Source: Leptasterias polaris
Taxonomy: Eukaryota > Echinodermata > Asteroidea > Forcipulatida > Asteriidae
Reading direction: 5' to 3'
DNA: 64,000 nucleotides
Assembly: GCA_037783415.1 (NCBI GenBank)
Contig: JAZGTN010000009.1
Span: 9,982,001-10,046,000 of the forward strand
The notes below the pieces were generated by a model, which made no database searches, was not told the origin of the DNA, and saw only the letters and a program-made list of their open reading frames with translations. Shown in pieces: positions 1-14,300 of the stretch (its first letter is position 1; each line of letters begins with the position of its first letter). The position numbers and the translations under genes were made by a program.

Positions 1-154
1 GTGTCAAATTTACGGGATACATACTGTGCAATGTTGCAAGTAGACTGGTGCTCTGTTTATGTAAGTGTTTTACCACGACAAGGCATTAGGATCCAGTCCA
101 CGTTATCCATCTGGAAGTGTGTATAAACAACGGACACGGAAACCAGTCAACTCG

Positions 155-800
155 CCCCCCCCCCCCCCCCCCCAGCAAACTCGCCAATTACAAAGTCCCC
201 AACTACAAAGTCGCCCCCTCACATACAAACTCATCCCCTCTCAAAGTCGCCCCTCACAAAGGAATGTAACAAATTGGTTTGATTGGACTTCAGGGGAACG
301 AAAGCTATCTTGAGGGAACAAAAGCTATCTTGAGGGAACGAAAGAGAAATTCTGGGGAACAAAATCTCATTGCGAGAGAACGAAAGCGTATTTTTAAGGA
401 GCGTAAGCATATTTCGGGTGAATGAAAGTATATTTCGGGCAAAAAATTCAAATTCGTATTTCAAGGAATCAAAAGCTTTTTTTAGGGTACGAAAACTGCT
501 TTCGAGGGAAAGAAAGCGTATTTTAGGGAAGGAAAGCATATTTCGAGCGAAAGAAAGTATATTTCTTGCGAACAAAATCATATTTCGAGAAAACGAATGC
601 GTATCTTCAGGGAACAAAAGCGTATTTCTGGGGAACCTAACTGTAGTTCGGGGGAAAGAAAGCGTGTTCAAGAGAACGAGAACCTATTTTCAAGAAATAA
701 TCTATTTCGTTACCTAGAATACACACTGCGTCCACAAAATTAAAAATAATATTTTGTGAATTAAATAATATTTTGAGGAAACGAAATGATTTTGCTGGAA
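155..800. repeat. Degenerate minisatellite with poly-C tract, in intron of the NIDO gene
   Basis: A 19-base C run (155-173) is followed by short CAAAGTCGCCCC repeats to about 260. From about 285 to 700 a degenerate unit of about 25-28 bases (GGGAACGAAAGCGTATTTC and variants) repeats some 15 times. Both strands stay open by chance because the unit lacks stops; the resulting Arg/Ser/Phe-rich translations are not believable proteins. Confidence 0.75.
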
Positions 801-1195
801 TTTTGTGTGTCGAGAATGCAATAGAAATTTCGAGTGAGTTTTTTTTCTGCCACCTTTTAATTTTTAATTTCCTTTTCACCTGTCTCTTCAGGTTTTTGTT
901 TTTGTTTTTTTAGGGGGCTCGTTTTTGGGGAATTGTTTGTCACAAATTTTGTTTAAACTAATCTTACCGTCAATATAAAAGTGGTATTCCTATGTATTGA
1001 CATAAATCTTATTTAATTACCAAGAAATTCGGTACAAATCGGGTCAAGGAACGTACACAGAGCATTGGAATGTTGCGATTTTGAAACAACGGATTCGATC
1101 AGCGAGGTGTACCGACTAGCAAACCCGCAAGAACGACAACGTAGTTGGTGGTCTGGCTCCCTACTCCTCCCACATGTTCATGAGCTTCCAGGTAT
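801..1195. other. Intronic stretch with no recognised gene
   Basis: T-rich sequence (about 839-950) followed by unique DNA. It lies downstream of the last visible NIDO donor at 2101, so it is probably intron. I see no splice-flanked domain. Confidence 0.5.
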
Positions 1196-1485
1196 AGACC
1201 TTTCTTTTGCAACGTCACAGCCCGAGTTTTTGCCAACCCAGGTTGGAAAAGTATGGAAAGCCATACCTGCAAATCAAAAACAGATTGCCACAGTTTGTAG
1301 CAGTGTTACACAAATATTCAAAAAAAGTGTTGAATTTGTTGGAAACAAATCAACCAATCATGGAAGGTATTTCCGTTCATTAATCTTTACAGAAAATGTT
1401 GAATTTGGTCACAACATTTTTTAACACGATTGAATGTTTTGCTAACATTCGGCCGTCCATGCCAACCGGCGCACTTTGTTTCTGT
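1196..1485 (+). repeat. Dispersed ~290-bp repeat, family R1, copy 1
   Basis: Runs from GACCTTTCTTTTGCAACGTC to about GGCGCACTTTGTTT. The same sequence recurs at 18267-18558 (same strand) and, more diverged, inverted at 6826-7083. Markers common to all are GTTTTTGCCAACC and TTGGCATGGACGG (either strand). No coding capacity. Confidence 0.75.
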
Positions 1486-1780
1486 CGCGCTGTAGCACTG
1501 CCGAGATACTCTGCTTGCAAGCGACACGACTGCCCCTGTGTTACGTGTAGTAGCCCCACGCTGTGCACTGTAATACACGCTTCCGTTGCTCGGACTCTCT
1601 GAAATAAAATCTTACGTTCGACTTTTTTGTATTATTTACAACTTGTATCCATAATTTGAATACGTACATGTATTTTTGTGTGTCAAATACTCATGAATTC
1701 TTGTTAAAAAACAGAGTTGAATTCGGTGCAGTAATTAATTGTTATACGGCTGGAAGTAAAACTAACTCCGAAGATCACGA

Positions 1781-1816
1781 GGGTTATCCGAACCCAAAAA
1801 GTGGTTCGGATAACCC
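1781..1816. repeat. Perfect 13-bp hairpin
   Basis: GGGTTATCCGAAC at 1781-1793 and its exact complement GTTCGGATAACCC at 1804-1816, with a 10-base loop. It may be the core of an old MITE. Flanking 1490-2090 otherwise shows nothing recognisable except tRNA-like wording near 1990 (GTTAATCCAGAGG). Confidence 0.7.
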
Positions 1817-2101
1817 ATGTGACCTTCGTTTTTTGAAAAATGCTCAAAAACGACCAAAATTGGTGGTTTCTTTTAGGAAACGTTCTTCTCCATTCCTGGA
1901 AGACCTTTGGAGTCATGTTTTAGTCTATTTTGTAGCCAAAATAGCCCAACGAAGCCGGTGTGTCCCTTTAAATAGTTGAGTTGGTAGTGCGCCGGCATGT
2001 TAATCCAGAGGTATCTGAGTTAATTTCTGCTTTGGTATTTTTTGTTTTGTTCAACTCCAAATTGTTTTAAAATTGAAAATTGACTGAACCATTTTACTTA
2101 C

Positions 2102-2359
2102 TTATTCTCATGGTACCGGTCATGTCACTGGAACTACTAGACACGGAAATCGTCACTGCGACGTCACCGACACTCTTCATTATTGGCATGACACAGGATG
2201 CCTGGTAGCGACTCACGTAGGTGCACTTGTTTTTACCGGCAGTCCCGAATTCGGCTTCAATGACGTCATTTTCACCGAAGCAAAACCCACCAATGGTGAC
2301 TTTGGTGCCGCCAAGCATACCGGCATGGTCGGGGTAAATCTGGAACGTCTCGCTTGGAC
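2102..2359 (-). CDS. NIDO gene exon 7: IPT/TIG-like E-set domain
   Basis: Acceptor AAAATACTCAG, donor GTAAGT at 2101, phase 1 in and out. Encodes GPSETFQIYPDHAGMLGGT, then KVTIGGFCFGEND and a C..CVMP segment typical of IPT/TIG folds (P..G...GGT.V.I.G..F). A contiguous alternative-frame reading is only a shadow. The next exon must lie beyond position 1. Confidence 0.8.
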
Positions 2360-5300
2360 CTGAGTATTTTGGTAAAACATTCGCTCAATATTAAGGACCG
2401 AAACAGAAACTCTCATGTGGTTTATGGCAGCAGATGATGCTGGTATGGTGGCCTTGAAAGGATATAAAACATTTATATTTACGTGAATGTTTACGTTTGG
2501 GTTTTTACGAAAACATTTACGTAAATATTCACGATTTTTGCCTTAATCGCAAATATTTAAGTGAATATTTGTGAATTGAGGGAAAAGCTGTGAATATTCA
2601 CTTAAATATATGTGTTTAGTGTCCCTTCATGGCCACCATATGCTGGGCAATTTTCAGTTATAAACTATGTAATCTGTGACATCACATGTTTACAAAAGAG
2701 CCACAGAGCCTGGACTTCATGCAACTTAAAAAAAAAAACAAGCTGGCAACAAACAGCCATTCTCTCTCATACAAACAATGGTTTTAACGTCTTTGCTTAT
2801 AAATTGCACCGATCAACAAATTGTGATTCAGTAATGAGACGGCAATGCTTATTCTAGTCATTATGGAGTCAACCAGTAGCTCGACAGGATTCGAACCCAT
2901 GACCTTGTGATTGCAAGTCCTGCAGTCCAACCAATTGATCTCAGAAAGACAAGGACCAGGGAAATCCGAGGACTAGGGAGTATAGACGATGTGACCTCTG
3001 ACGTCATTTGAAAATCATAACATGATGCGCGCGCATGTCGCCGGGCAAAACCTTTGTGTACTTGACAGCCAGCTAGAAAGTACACGCAATATTACCATGA
3101 CTACGCGTCTTTTTGCCCGGCGGAACAGGACTTGGACAACAGACTTGTCAACAGAGGGCGGTTTGATTGTAAACAGAGGTCACATCGTCTATAGTAGAAC
3201 TTACCACATGTGGGGCTCTCCACCTTTGATCCAGACACTTTGTAAATGAAGAAACCTGGTGGGGTTTTCGGATCCACGTTGGATTCACATGGAAGGTCCT
3301 TTGCACCATCGGCTAAGGCTTTCAAATCATAAATCTCATTATTCCTTGCGTCTCCTGCGTCGAAGCCGACCTGGAGTTAAAATATTATGACATAGAGGGC
3401 GTCTTGTACGATATATTATTCGTTACACATACAACAGCACAAAATAGCGCCAATAACGGTATGGATGTCAGTTTTGAGGAGGAAGGCAAGCCGAATGAGG
3501 ATAACCCATGCATTCATGTAGGTAGGAACTGAAACCCCGATCCAAATGCAATACTCCGGTCTGAGGTAGGATTCGAACCAGGGTTCTCAGAGGTGAAAGG
3601 CTAGAACAGTTATCGCTGAACCAACCTGATCCACGGTGTGTAACCAAGTCATGCCACAAGCATGGGCGTATGGAGACTCTTTGGTTAAGGGGGGGGGGGG
3701 GGGGGGGTGGGGGCAGAGGGGTTGAGATTTGCCTGAAATTTTACACAAATAAATAAATACAGGTTTCCAATACCGGGTTTAGTCTTTTTTGCTTTCCTGT
3801 TCATTTTGTTTCTTCTTGCTGTACCCGAATTTTTCGGAATCTGATTTTCTGAATCTAAGGGAGGATATGTCCTCCCATATTCAGAAAATCAGATTTTGAA
3901 AAAGAAAAAAACCCAGCTTCACCTGTCCCTCTGGGTGGTGGTCACAAACCCTCATGGATGTACCAGAACAATTTCAACAAAGTAATAATCTCTTCGGTAA
4001 TGAAACATTTATAAGAATCACCCAAAGGTGACTAGTGTAAACATGCGATGTCACAAGCCACATAGCTACAAACGCCAAGCAAGCAAGTTAATACTACACA
4101 AATCAATCAATTTTATTTCATTTCATTTCAGTGGTTGTAAACAGACACAGTAAGAAAAGCAAACATAATCACTGTAATAGCCAGGAAACCCCATGAAGAG
4201 AAGACAGTGAAGGACGTTTCAGTATTAGATGTGGGAGGAAAACCCCCGAGAATTATTCCACGCAGTCAGGTAAGGACCGAAAACCAAATCCATAGTGCAC
4301 CGGCGGGGTTCGAACCGGGGTCCTTGATGTGGAAAGCGAGGAAAGATACGGTACCACTACACTAACCCGACCACCCATGAAAACAAAATATTATTGAAGC
4401 GTATACCTGGGGATCATTAGAGCCGATGCCAGTGTTTGGGTTACCACCGCTCCCTGCATCAGTAATCCATTCAATATCTCGGTAGAGGAAGAAAACAAAT
4501 GTACTGACTGCGTCTGATACAACAACACATTGGAAGGTGTTCACCTGAAACGGAGATAACAAAATAATAATAAAACATCTTAGGACAATTTAGGAATGTG
4601 TTATGATGAATCCTAGCGCTTTGTGAAATTGAGCCCAAGTATCGAATTCACTTGCTTAGTAATTGAGATTGTTTCTATGCTTAGCTCTTTGTGAATTAGA
4701 CCCTACGCATCTGGACGGGCAAAATCACATTGATGCAAACGTAAGACAGTGACAAAAGTCTGGGGTTCTGTGCCGAAAATGACCGGAAACCCTTTAACAT
4801 TGCAAAAACTCGTCCAAATTATCCCTTAATTTCAGCACATTATTTCATTTCCCAAGTTAATTTTGAAACCCTTATGTATCCGACCCACTGAAACTCACCA
4901 CTGATGACGCTGCCGTGGATCCGAAAAATCCGACTTGATCCCATGTCACTATGAGCATACTCTTGGGCTGGAACTTGCTGTTCCGGACGAAATACTGCCG
5001 GATCTTTCCGACGGCTTTTTCCAGCGTGGGCGAGTCGGTCGTCTCCCTGTAGTATACTTCGCCAGCCACCCCCAGTTCAACGTTAGCCATAAATGGTGCT
5101 ATCAATATGTTCTTCTTATCAGTCTGTATCGGTTAAAATAAATTAGCCATCGGTCATTTAGCCTTTGAGAAAGACTCTGCTAGGGTCAAAACGTCAGGCC
5201 ATTAACAATTTGTTTGCAAACAAAGTAAATTTATACACAAACGAAGTATAAACAACATAATTGAAAAGCAACAAGTTAAATTCCACCCGTGTTTATTTCG

Positions 5301-8300
5301 TAGAGGTATGGTGCATTTCATATAGTTTTTTGTATTATATAGTCACCGGTAGAGGGCGCAGCATGGACTATTTTGGAGGCTGACTCGGAAGGGCTGGGTG
5401 AGTCTATAAATCTGGTTTGTTTTGAGCCAGATATCTCTTCTCCAGTAATTATTGTTACGATATCGGCAAATGCGAAAACAAAATGATCGACGCCAATCAG
5501 TACTAATTTTTAGATGGACTCATCCATCCACATGAACCCCAACAAATTTTTAATAGACCTTATGCATTGACGTCACCAAGCCGCCATCTTAGAGGTAAAC
5601 TGATGATGAAACAATGGAAACGCGCTGATTTGTACGCGCGGCGCACAAGACTGGCCAATGAGCATCTTCCTTTTGACCTCTAGGTGAGGGCGCCCTACTC
5701 AAATGACGTCATATGCATAAGGTCTATAACAAATAAATTTATGTATTACCGTTGATGGAATCGGTAGTTGTTTCCATCTAAACGACCCGGAAGCATTGAC
5801 AAATGACAGCACTCCGTTGTCGTTGATCTGTGTATATATAAAGAGAGAAGAAAAAGAAACAAACAAACAAACACATTCTGTAACAAAGTCGGCGATATTT
5901 GGGAGGTAATAAGTTGTCTTTGTATCTTTCAAACTTTTTGTACAGAGAGCTGGCTGATACCGTCAACAAAATTGTACACCCTTTGCTATATGAGGAATAT
6001 CAAGTACTTTTGTTTTTATTTTGGGTGGCAACTATTAATTCGTGTGTGATTTTGGCTAATTTGATAGAATTTGTGATACATTAGAAATAATTTTACCTTT
6101 TGCCGTATAGGCGGCCCATATTTTTGCCACGGTTGACAAAACTTGCGTATATGCAAAAGAAAGGTCTTTAGCCACATTCTTCCAAAATAGGGTGACCGCC
6201 AGCATAGGGCAAGATAGCTTAGTGGTAGAGCGCCGGTCCGTTAATCCAGAGGTCGTTGGTTCCAATCCCGCTCTATAGTTGTTGTTGTTAATCTCAAATT
6301 TATTTGAAATTTACCCAGTAAGTTTCCCTTGGGGTTTATTATTTGATAGCCACATGTTGTTTTCCTGTGGGTTGTTCACTTACAAATATCGACGAGTATT
6401 TCTTCCCGTAGTACGTGAGTGGGCTGTCCAGCTTCAGTTCCACGTGGGCATCAGTCACTGAGACTAGCTTCCTGTCTCCCCTAGTTGCCCCGAAGGGAAA
6501 TAACTGATCTTGCGGGAGCCGGTCATCCTCCACACAAGCTGAGAGAAACAGAAGAGGGGTAAACAAATGGGTTTAAATGTGAATGACATTGAAGCATACT
6601 TTCTATTGTTGATAAACAAATCGCACTGGGCCCAATTTCATAGAGCTGCTAAGCACAAAAAGGAGTTTAGCACAACAAAATTATGCTAACCAGAGTAAGG
6701 CTACCAGCCAAACTACCATGTCACATGAACAATTTGTGACTGGTATCCAGCTCATTTCTGTTAAGCAAGAAATTGTTAAGCAATATTTTCTGCGTAAGCA
6801 GCTCTATGAAATTGGGCCCTGGTTGGCATGGACGGCCGAATGTTAGCAAAACAATCAATCAGATGTTATGATCAAATTCAACATTTTTTTCTGCAAACTT
6901 TCAATCAAATAAAATTCCTCCAATCATCGGTTGCTTTGTTTCCAACAAAAGCAATATTATTTTGGAATATTTGTGTGACATTGTTAAAAGCTATGTCCAT
7001 CTGTTTGTGCTTTGCATTTATGGCTTTTCCTATAGTTTTCCCACCTCGGTTGGCAAAAACTCGGCTGTGACGTTGCAATAGAATTAGGTCTATCAGATCC
7101 CGTGCACTAGAATTGGTAATGCACCTAAAAGAACACAAAACACTTAAAGGCACGTTTGGTAATGACTCTGAAAATTAATGGCAATAAAAACTTACTTGGT
7201 AAGAAGTATAGCAGCTTTGGGTAGTATAATGTATTTAGAGAAACTTTTAACTTCGAAGTACTACGGTTATGGACAAATATATCACTTTTTATTCCCCCAA
7301 ATTTGAATCTGAGAAACGTTTCTGTCAGAAACGCTTCTCAGACTGTGTATTCCTATGGGGAATATTCGTCCTGCGTGGAAATATTTGCTCCGGTTTTTCG
7401 GTGATATCTCAAAATCGCGACCACCTTTTGAAGTGAAATTTTCACAGGTTTGTTTTATTGTATGTATTACCTACATTTATATAAGATTAACACAATCAGT
7501 ACGCCCCAATTACCAAACGTATGCAGCACATTTAACTGCAAAGTATACCTTTGGGTTTTTAAACCACTCGACTGTCTTAATCCTGTATCAATGTAGATAG
7601 GCCTACTATAAAACTAACCTGTGAACATTTCATTTTAGAAGGTAATAGCGTTTTTGAGATCGCCGAATTATCTGGAGTGGTTTTGTTCATGCAAGAAGAA
7701 CAATCCGTATTTGGAATACAAAATCTGACATATTTGATTGAATTGTTTTTGAACCCCTCTCGTATCTCTAAAACTACATTCCTTACAAGGGAGTCGTTTC
7801 TCAACTTGCTAAGATTATCAACAGCTGCAGCGCTTCTTTATACCAAGTCAGTTTTTATGGCAATTAATTTTTGAAGTAATTACCGATTTTTTACTTCACA
7901 TAGCGAGCACCCTAATTATTTACAGGTTTCTTCAGGCTTGCGAGCTACAGTGATATGGTGAGCGCGATCCATTCTTACACAGTATTCTTACACCATAGTC
8001 CGAATACGTTACATTAATAGAACATGGGGGCCACACATTTCTTCATATGTCGAACGATTACTTCTATTCCTTGGACTTCTTTTGTGGGCACTTTGGGGAG
8101 AATACAATAGCAAACATGCACTAAAATCTTCAGGGCTGGGACATCATTTTAAGCAGGTACGAGAAACTAAAACTTTTGTTTGATGGCCTTAACTTAACAG
8201 ATCTTTCTTTGTATAGATCAATGCAGGCATTATTTTTCAAAGGGTTTTGATGTAACAAGCATAATAATTCACTTCTGACTTCATTTCAAAAGAAAACTAG

Positions 8301-11300
8301 AATCAGCTGTTTCAAACTGCGTCCCAACCAAAAATGCATGTTGTAGACATGTAAATGCAAAAGTATTGTTAACCCTATCAGTACCACGGGCGACAAATGG
8401 CACATATTTGGGGTCATTCTTCCCGACCAGGGCTCCATATGGCACCTTGTCAAATGTATTGTTTAACAACCAGTGGCGCTTATTGGTCCCCACCCATAAT
8501 GCTTATTGAGAAAGTAACAAGGGCGCCCTCTATTGGCGAATTCGTTAATCCCATTGTTATTTATAGCGTCCCCCCGGCCGCGGACCTGTTGGCGCGCATT
8601 CATTCAAACGAACAAGTGGCTGCAACATTATGGACGGCGATAGAAATGCAGAAATTTTGGCCGAGATATTTGCAGACAGCGACTCGGAAGGAGGGGAGAT
8701 CGACTCGGAAGGAGGGGAGATCGACTCGGAAGGGGAGATCGACTCGGAAGGGGAGATCGACACGCAGGATGGTGGTGAATCAACCTCCAGCGAATCGGCG
8801 AGCGAGGTGGAGCAGGTAAGCACGATGTTTTTAGGGAGTAGGTCATGACCGTGCATGCAGTTAGAGGGCAGGAATAACTTGGGCATAAATTTGTCCAAAA
8901 GTACCCCTTTTTACATTGGCTTTTAATTTGATTTAGGACAATGGCTCTTAAAGGTACATAGAACAATAAAAGGGCGTTTCTGCGGGCGTTCTGAATTATT
9001 AAGTTTGTCACTTAAAGTTATGATGTGTAGACTCGGGCAACAATGAATACAAAAAGACCATCAACGATGGGCCACCATTGGCGGCCATGTTGGATGTAAA
9101 GAATTATCCCATAATGGTTTGCGGAAGGGCGCCCTCTGTTGGTGCAACGCAATGAATTAACCCTCGGTTAAGATACCAGCGCTATCTAAGTGTTATTATT
9201 ATTATTGGCGATAAGGACTATTACACTAAAAAGCACAAAAACAATGGGAAAGTTAATTACCACAATTTGACATGGCAACTGCATGCACACCCCTCCCCCA
9301 CTTCCTTCCCCTTCCCCCACCCCTTTCCCTTCTCACCCCTTCCCCCACCCCTTTCCCTTCTCACCCCTTCCCCACCCCCTTGCCCTATATTTGTGGAACG
9401 AGAAGGTTACATAATAAAATTTTCATCAATCTGGGTCCTCAAATAACTCTGCATATAGCACACTTTACGTAAAGTGATAGATCTACAGCGCCCTGATGCA
9501 TATTGCCTCTTCCCTCTTTCCTACTGCAGGAAAACGCTAAATCTACACGGAAGAAACCAGACTTCAGATCGGGTTGGAAAGAGATCGGTCGTCTCAACAG
9601 GAAGCCGATGCAATTCACCGGAGATGCCGGCCCCACCAGTGATTTTACAGGACTTTCTGCAACACAGGTATTCCAGTTGTTCTTTTGCAGTACGGTTTGG
9701 GATATGCTTGTAGACGAAACAAACCGCTACGCAGAACAAAGTGCTTCACAAACGTCCTGGACCCCCACTCACTTAAATGAAATGATGGCATTTGTCGCAC
9801 TCCTGCTTGCTATGGGTATCAACAAGTCACCTCAGTACAGCATGTACTGGTCAACATCTGAAGTTCTACTCACGCCATTGTATCCATCCATTATGTCCAG
9901 AAATAGATTTAGTTCCATTATGAGATTTTTTCACCTGTCTGACAACCAGTTGCCTCAACCAGCCTCTGGATGTGACAAGCTTAAGAAAGTTAGGCCTTTG
10001 CTGGATGTCATCCTCCCCAAATTTCGCAACCTGTATTACCCTGGACAGAACTTATCTCCTGATGAGAGTATGATCAAATTTAAGGGAAGAATCGGGTTTC
10101 TACAGTACATGCCCAGAAAACCGGTCAAATGGGGAATGAAGGCATTCTCTTTGAATGAGTCGGAGACTGGTTACACGTGCTCTTGGGTATTGTACACAGG
10201 AGCTGCTCCCAAGGAGACGAAGACTTCACAAAGGCCACCTGTAAATACCGAATCATCCCCAGCAAAATGCCATCCCTCTGACCTAACCATCCCAGGAGAA
10301 GTCGTCCTTGAACTTGTAAATGGATTTGAACATAAAGGACATGTAATTTATTGTGATAATTACTTTAACAGGCCAGCTCTGGTATCAAAAATGGACAACC
10401 TAGGATTTGGATGTAGTGGGCCTGTGCGTTATACGGCACTGGGCATACCTCGTGCAGCACACCCAAAGACAAATGGAATGAAAAAGGGAGATGACCCCAA
10501 ATTTTATGAGAAGGCTGGTCAGTTATGCATTGTTTGGCGTGATAACAAAAATGTTGTATTCCTAACAAATGTAGGCGATTGCCAAGTAATAATGAAAAAA
10601 ATTCGGTGTAAGAAAAGCGAAAGTGGATTGCGTGAAATTGCTAAGCCAAAATCTATAGATTACTACAACAAATTCATGGGAGGAACAGATCTCGCTAATC
10701 AAATTTGTCAGTACTACACGCATACACACAGAAGTTTGAAATGGTGGAAACGGGTGTTTTTTTGTTTGTTGAACATATGTATGCTCAATGCTACGGTAAT
10801 TTTCAACAGCATACCAACAAATAAGCATGTCAGTAATCTTGACTTCCGTATTCAAGTTATAGACGGCTTGCTCACGGGTTGGGAGCGTTCTACAATGCTG
10901 CGTTGTAGACGATCCAATGCGAATAACCTTCCTGTTGGGATGATAGAGAAAATGCATTATCCTGGCAAAAACCCTTCCGGAAGAAAACGTGACTGCATCG
11001 TTTGTAGTAACCGTCGATTACACAAGAGAAAACAAACGAGGATGATTTGCAAACAATGTACATATCCAATGTGCGTCGTTCCTTGCTTTGAGAATTACCA
11101 TACATTGCACTTGGTTTAAATTTATGGCATAAATAAATATGTAGCTCCATATTTGTAGGCATTTTTAACAATAGCCCCCAGCCCCCCCCCCCCCCCCTGC
11201 CCCCCCTGCCCCCCCTATTCAATGTTGCCGCCAAAAATGTGTTCGTGTGTCCGCAATCCAAGGCAACTTTGAAAGAGGGGGGGAGGGGGAGGGGGAGGGG

Positions 11301-14300
11301 GGAAGGGGGTGGTCGTTTGTCAACACTTTTTTGTGGTTCATTTGTATTTAATGTCCTTCAATAAATAGTTCAGTGACATAAAATTATGTACATTTGGTCG
11401 TTTGTCAACACTTTTTTGTGGTTCATTTGTATTTAATGTCCTTCAATAAATAGTTCTGTGACATAAAATGATTTAGATTTGGTGGTATGCTATAATGCTA
11501 TTTGATTTACTGACACCATGGAGGATTAGACTGTATGCCTGTACAGTGCATACAATACACATGAAAAATCACTCACTGCACATTGGGGGCGCTCTTCATT
11601 AAAATCCACACAAATTCGTTGGTGCAGAAGCATTGTGAGGGGTAACACACTGCTGGTATGCAAGGTCCTACTGTGAAATATTTGCTGGTAATGATAGGGT
11701 TAATCTACTCGCGTTTTGACCCTTTTAGTTACACAAGAAGAAATCTACTGGGGCCGAACATAAGATAATAAATCATGTTTCAGTTCAAAGGGATAAAAGT
11801 GCGTTGACGCCACCACCACCACCTCCTTGCATTACGCGAACCATAAACCAGTTCACAAAAAACACAAGAAAATATATTTATTGAAGGTATCAGGTACCAA
11901 TGGTGAAACCACCAGCGCACTGGCTTAATGTACATAAATGTCTAGACTCCAACAAAGTTGTATTTAGTGTGATACATTTGTGTCAGACAATAAACCATTG
12001 CAAGCAGTCATGCAACAAAGCATGAGTTACTTTCTAGACACGCTACAAATATGGAATAATAAGTTGTCCCCATCCAATGCCTTCGAACGAAAACCCTGAA
12101 AACTCAAAAAGTTCATCTTTTTGTGTAGTTTTAGTACACGGCCTAAATTGTGACGAGAGAAATCCGTTCCGTTTGATGAATTGTAGTTTATTCAAAATGC
12201 TTTCACTTATTCGCTAATCATCGTGGAAATACATTGTACTTTGATTAATGTTAATGTTCTGGAAAAACTCTTATTCAAAGTGTTCGTGTTTTTAAAATGA
12301 GTTGTGTAATTTGTGTCACTTATTTTGAAAAGTGTGCACACATACACAACACACAACAAATGACGTTACAGTGACGTCACACAGTGTTTTACAGTATCCC
12401 ACAAGTGTATTAGTAAAAATAGTTTGATGAATGGACGTGTACATTTTGTAAATATGGTGGTCTCAAGATTTCCTATTTAAATATTAAAGTCATTATAACT
12501 AAGTCAATTAGTTCATGATGTTAAGCTTGTTACAATTAACGACAACTTCACGACCTAAGCTTTGATGTAGGACATTCCTCTACTGTACTAAGCTAGTAGT
12601 AGGACTGTTGAAGGCCACAAATTCGTGAAGAAATCAAATGGGATTTCTGACGGTATGAAAAAATTAATAGGATAGGCCTAATATTAAAATAAGAAGAAAA
12701 TCAATACCAAATCTTGACGAAAACAATAGCCGTTCCGACTACTATTTTGGAACAGCTAATAAAAATCTTGACGAAAACAATAGCTGTTCCGAGTACTATG
12801 TCGGAACAGCTAATAAAACTCTTGACGAAAACAATATCCGTTCCGAATACTATGTCGGAACAGCTCATAATTAGTAACAACAAAACATAGCATTTGAACG
12901 TCCCAAAGTAAAACTCCAATTGCAGCAATCAAATTAAACATGTGGACGCACAAAATCCCCAGCGAGACATAAACAATTGTTGTTGTTTTCACTCAATGTT
13001 TAATTTATTTATTTTTATTATTATTATTTTTTTGGGGTGGGGGGGGGGGGGGGGGAACACCCTCTGCCACATATCAGGCGTGGTATATTTTCTCTACTAC
13101 ATGGTCACTAAGTTAAAGGCACTGTACACGTTTGGTAATTATCAAAGACCACTATTGTCACTTGGTTTATCCCAACATACTGCATAAAATAGCAAACCTG
13201 TGAAAATTTGGGATGAAATGGTCTCCGAAGTTGCAAGAAAATAATCAAAGAAAAAACACCCTTGTTGCACAAATTTGTGTGCTTTCAGATGCCTGAAAAA
13301 GGCTTCAGGTCTGAAGTCTTTTTCAGATTCAAATATTTTAGTGAGAAATTACCTCTTTCTCAAAAAGTACGTTACTTCAGAGGGAGTCGTTTCTCACACT
13401 GTTTTATACTATCAACAGCTCTCCGTTACTCATTACCAAGTAAGTTGTTATGCTAATAATATATTTTGCGTAATTACCAAACATGTCCAGTGCCTTTAAG
13501 TGAATTTTCACATGTTGTGGTTGTAAGACCGACTGATTCAAATATCAAGAAACATCATTTTCCTTGAAATGCCGATCTATGGATCAAGTTTACGACAATA
13601 CCAATGTACAACCATGAATGCCCAAGGTACAACCGTCTGTACTTGGTCTATGTACACAACGAATCATGCTAGCCCCACCCCAGTTGCTTATTTTCACAGC
13701 GTTAAGCGAGTTAGTATAGTATTAACCCCATGTCAATACATGGCAGACGACATGTAACTACTTTATCGCGTAAAATCTCGTTGAGTGATTAACCAAAGAT
13801 AAATTGGGGTCGGTTATGCATTAACTATACAGTCAGGAATATTACAATTAGGAGTGGAATCGATGGGGAATTCTAAACATGGTTTTTCCCTGTCAAATTT
13901 TCTCTAAATAGGCCCCTACAGCTGCCATTTTTTAAAAACATTGTTCAGTTTCCAAATTACACAACTGGCTGCATTCATTTGTCAAAGTTATAATGGTTTT
14001 GTAACCAAAAATATATTGATTATTATTTTATCTGCAGTTTTATTTAGACTGGGGAACCTTATTAGTTTTATATAATTTTGTTTTTACCCTACACGATGTG
14101 TGTTAAGCACTGTATACTCAGTACTTTCCCGAGTTCTGTGATTAAATACCACAGGCAAATCACTCGGGTGGGATCCGAACCCACGACCTTTGCATTGCTA
14201 GAGTAGATGTCATACCACTAGACCACCGAGCTAGCCCGATGGCTAGAGGCGGGTCGAATCATCGGCAGCGGGTACCGCAACAATTTAATAGATATTAGTT

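Larger units (their letters stand above)
8373..11699 (+). mobile_element. Apparently complete piggyBac-family transposon, 3.3 kb
   Basis: The duplicated TTAA target (8369-8372 and 11700-11703) flanks matching ends: CCCTATCAGTACC on the left, and GGTAATGATAGGG on the right (12 of 13 complementary). A two-exon transposase gene occupies 8630-11119. Between stop and right end are a C-rich tract (11182-11197), a G-rich stretch (about 11276-11310) and an 85-bp tandem duplication (about 11311-11480, unit starting near GGTCGTTTGTCAACAC). Target, ends and an open transposase all agree, so this is a full-length element and perhaps a recent insertion. It sits in intron 1 of the NIDO gene in the opposite orientation. 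Confidence 0.9.

Noticed and set aside
231..717. Coding frames on both strands
   Set aside because: Low-complexity tandem repeat; Phe/Arg/Ser-rich translation with no domain.
8397..9011. Overlapping frames over the piggyBac first exon (Arg-rich plus frame, Ser/Pro-rich minus frames)
   Set aside because: They are shadows of the in-frame minisatellite; only the acidic frame joins the transposase through consensus splice sites.
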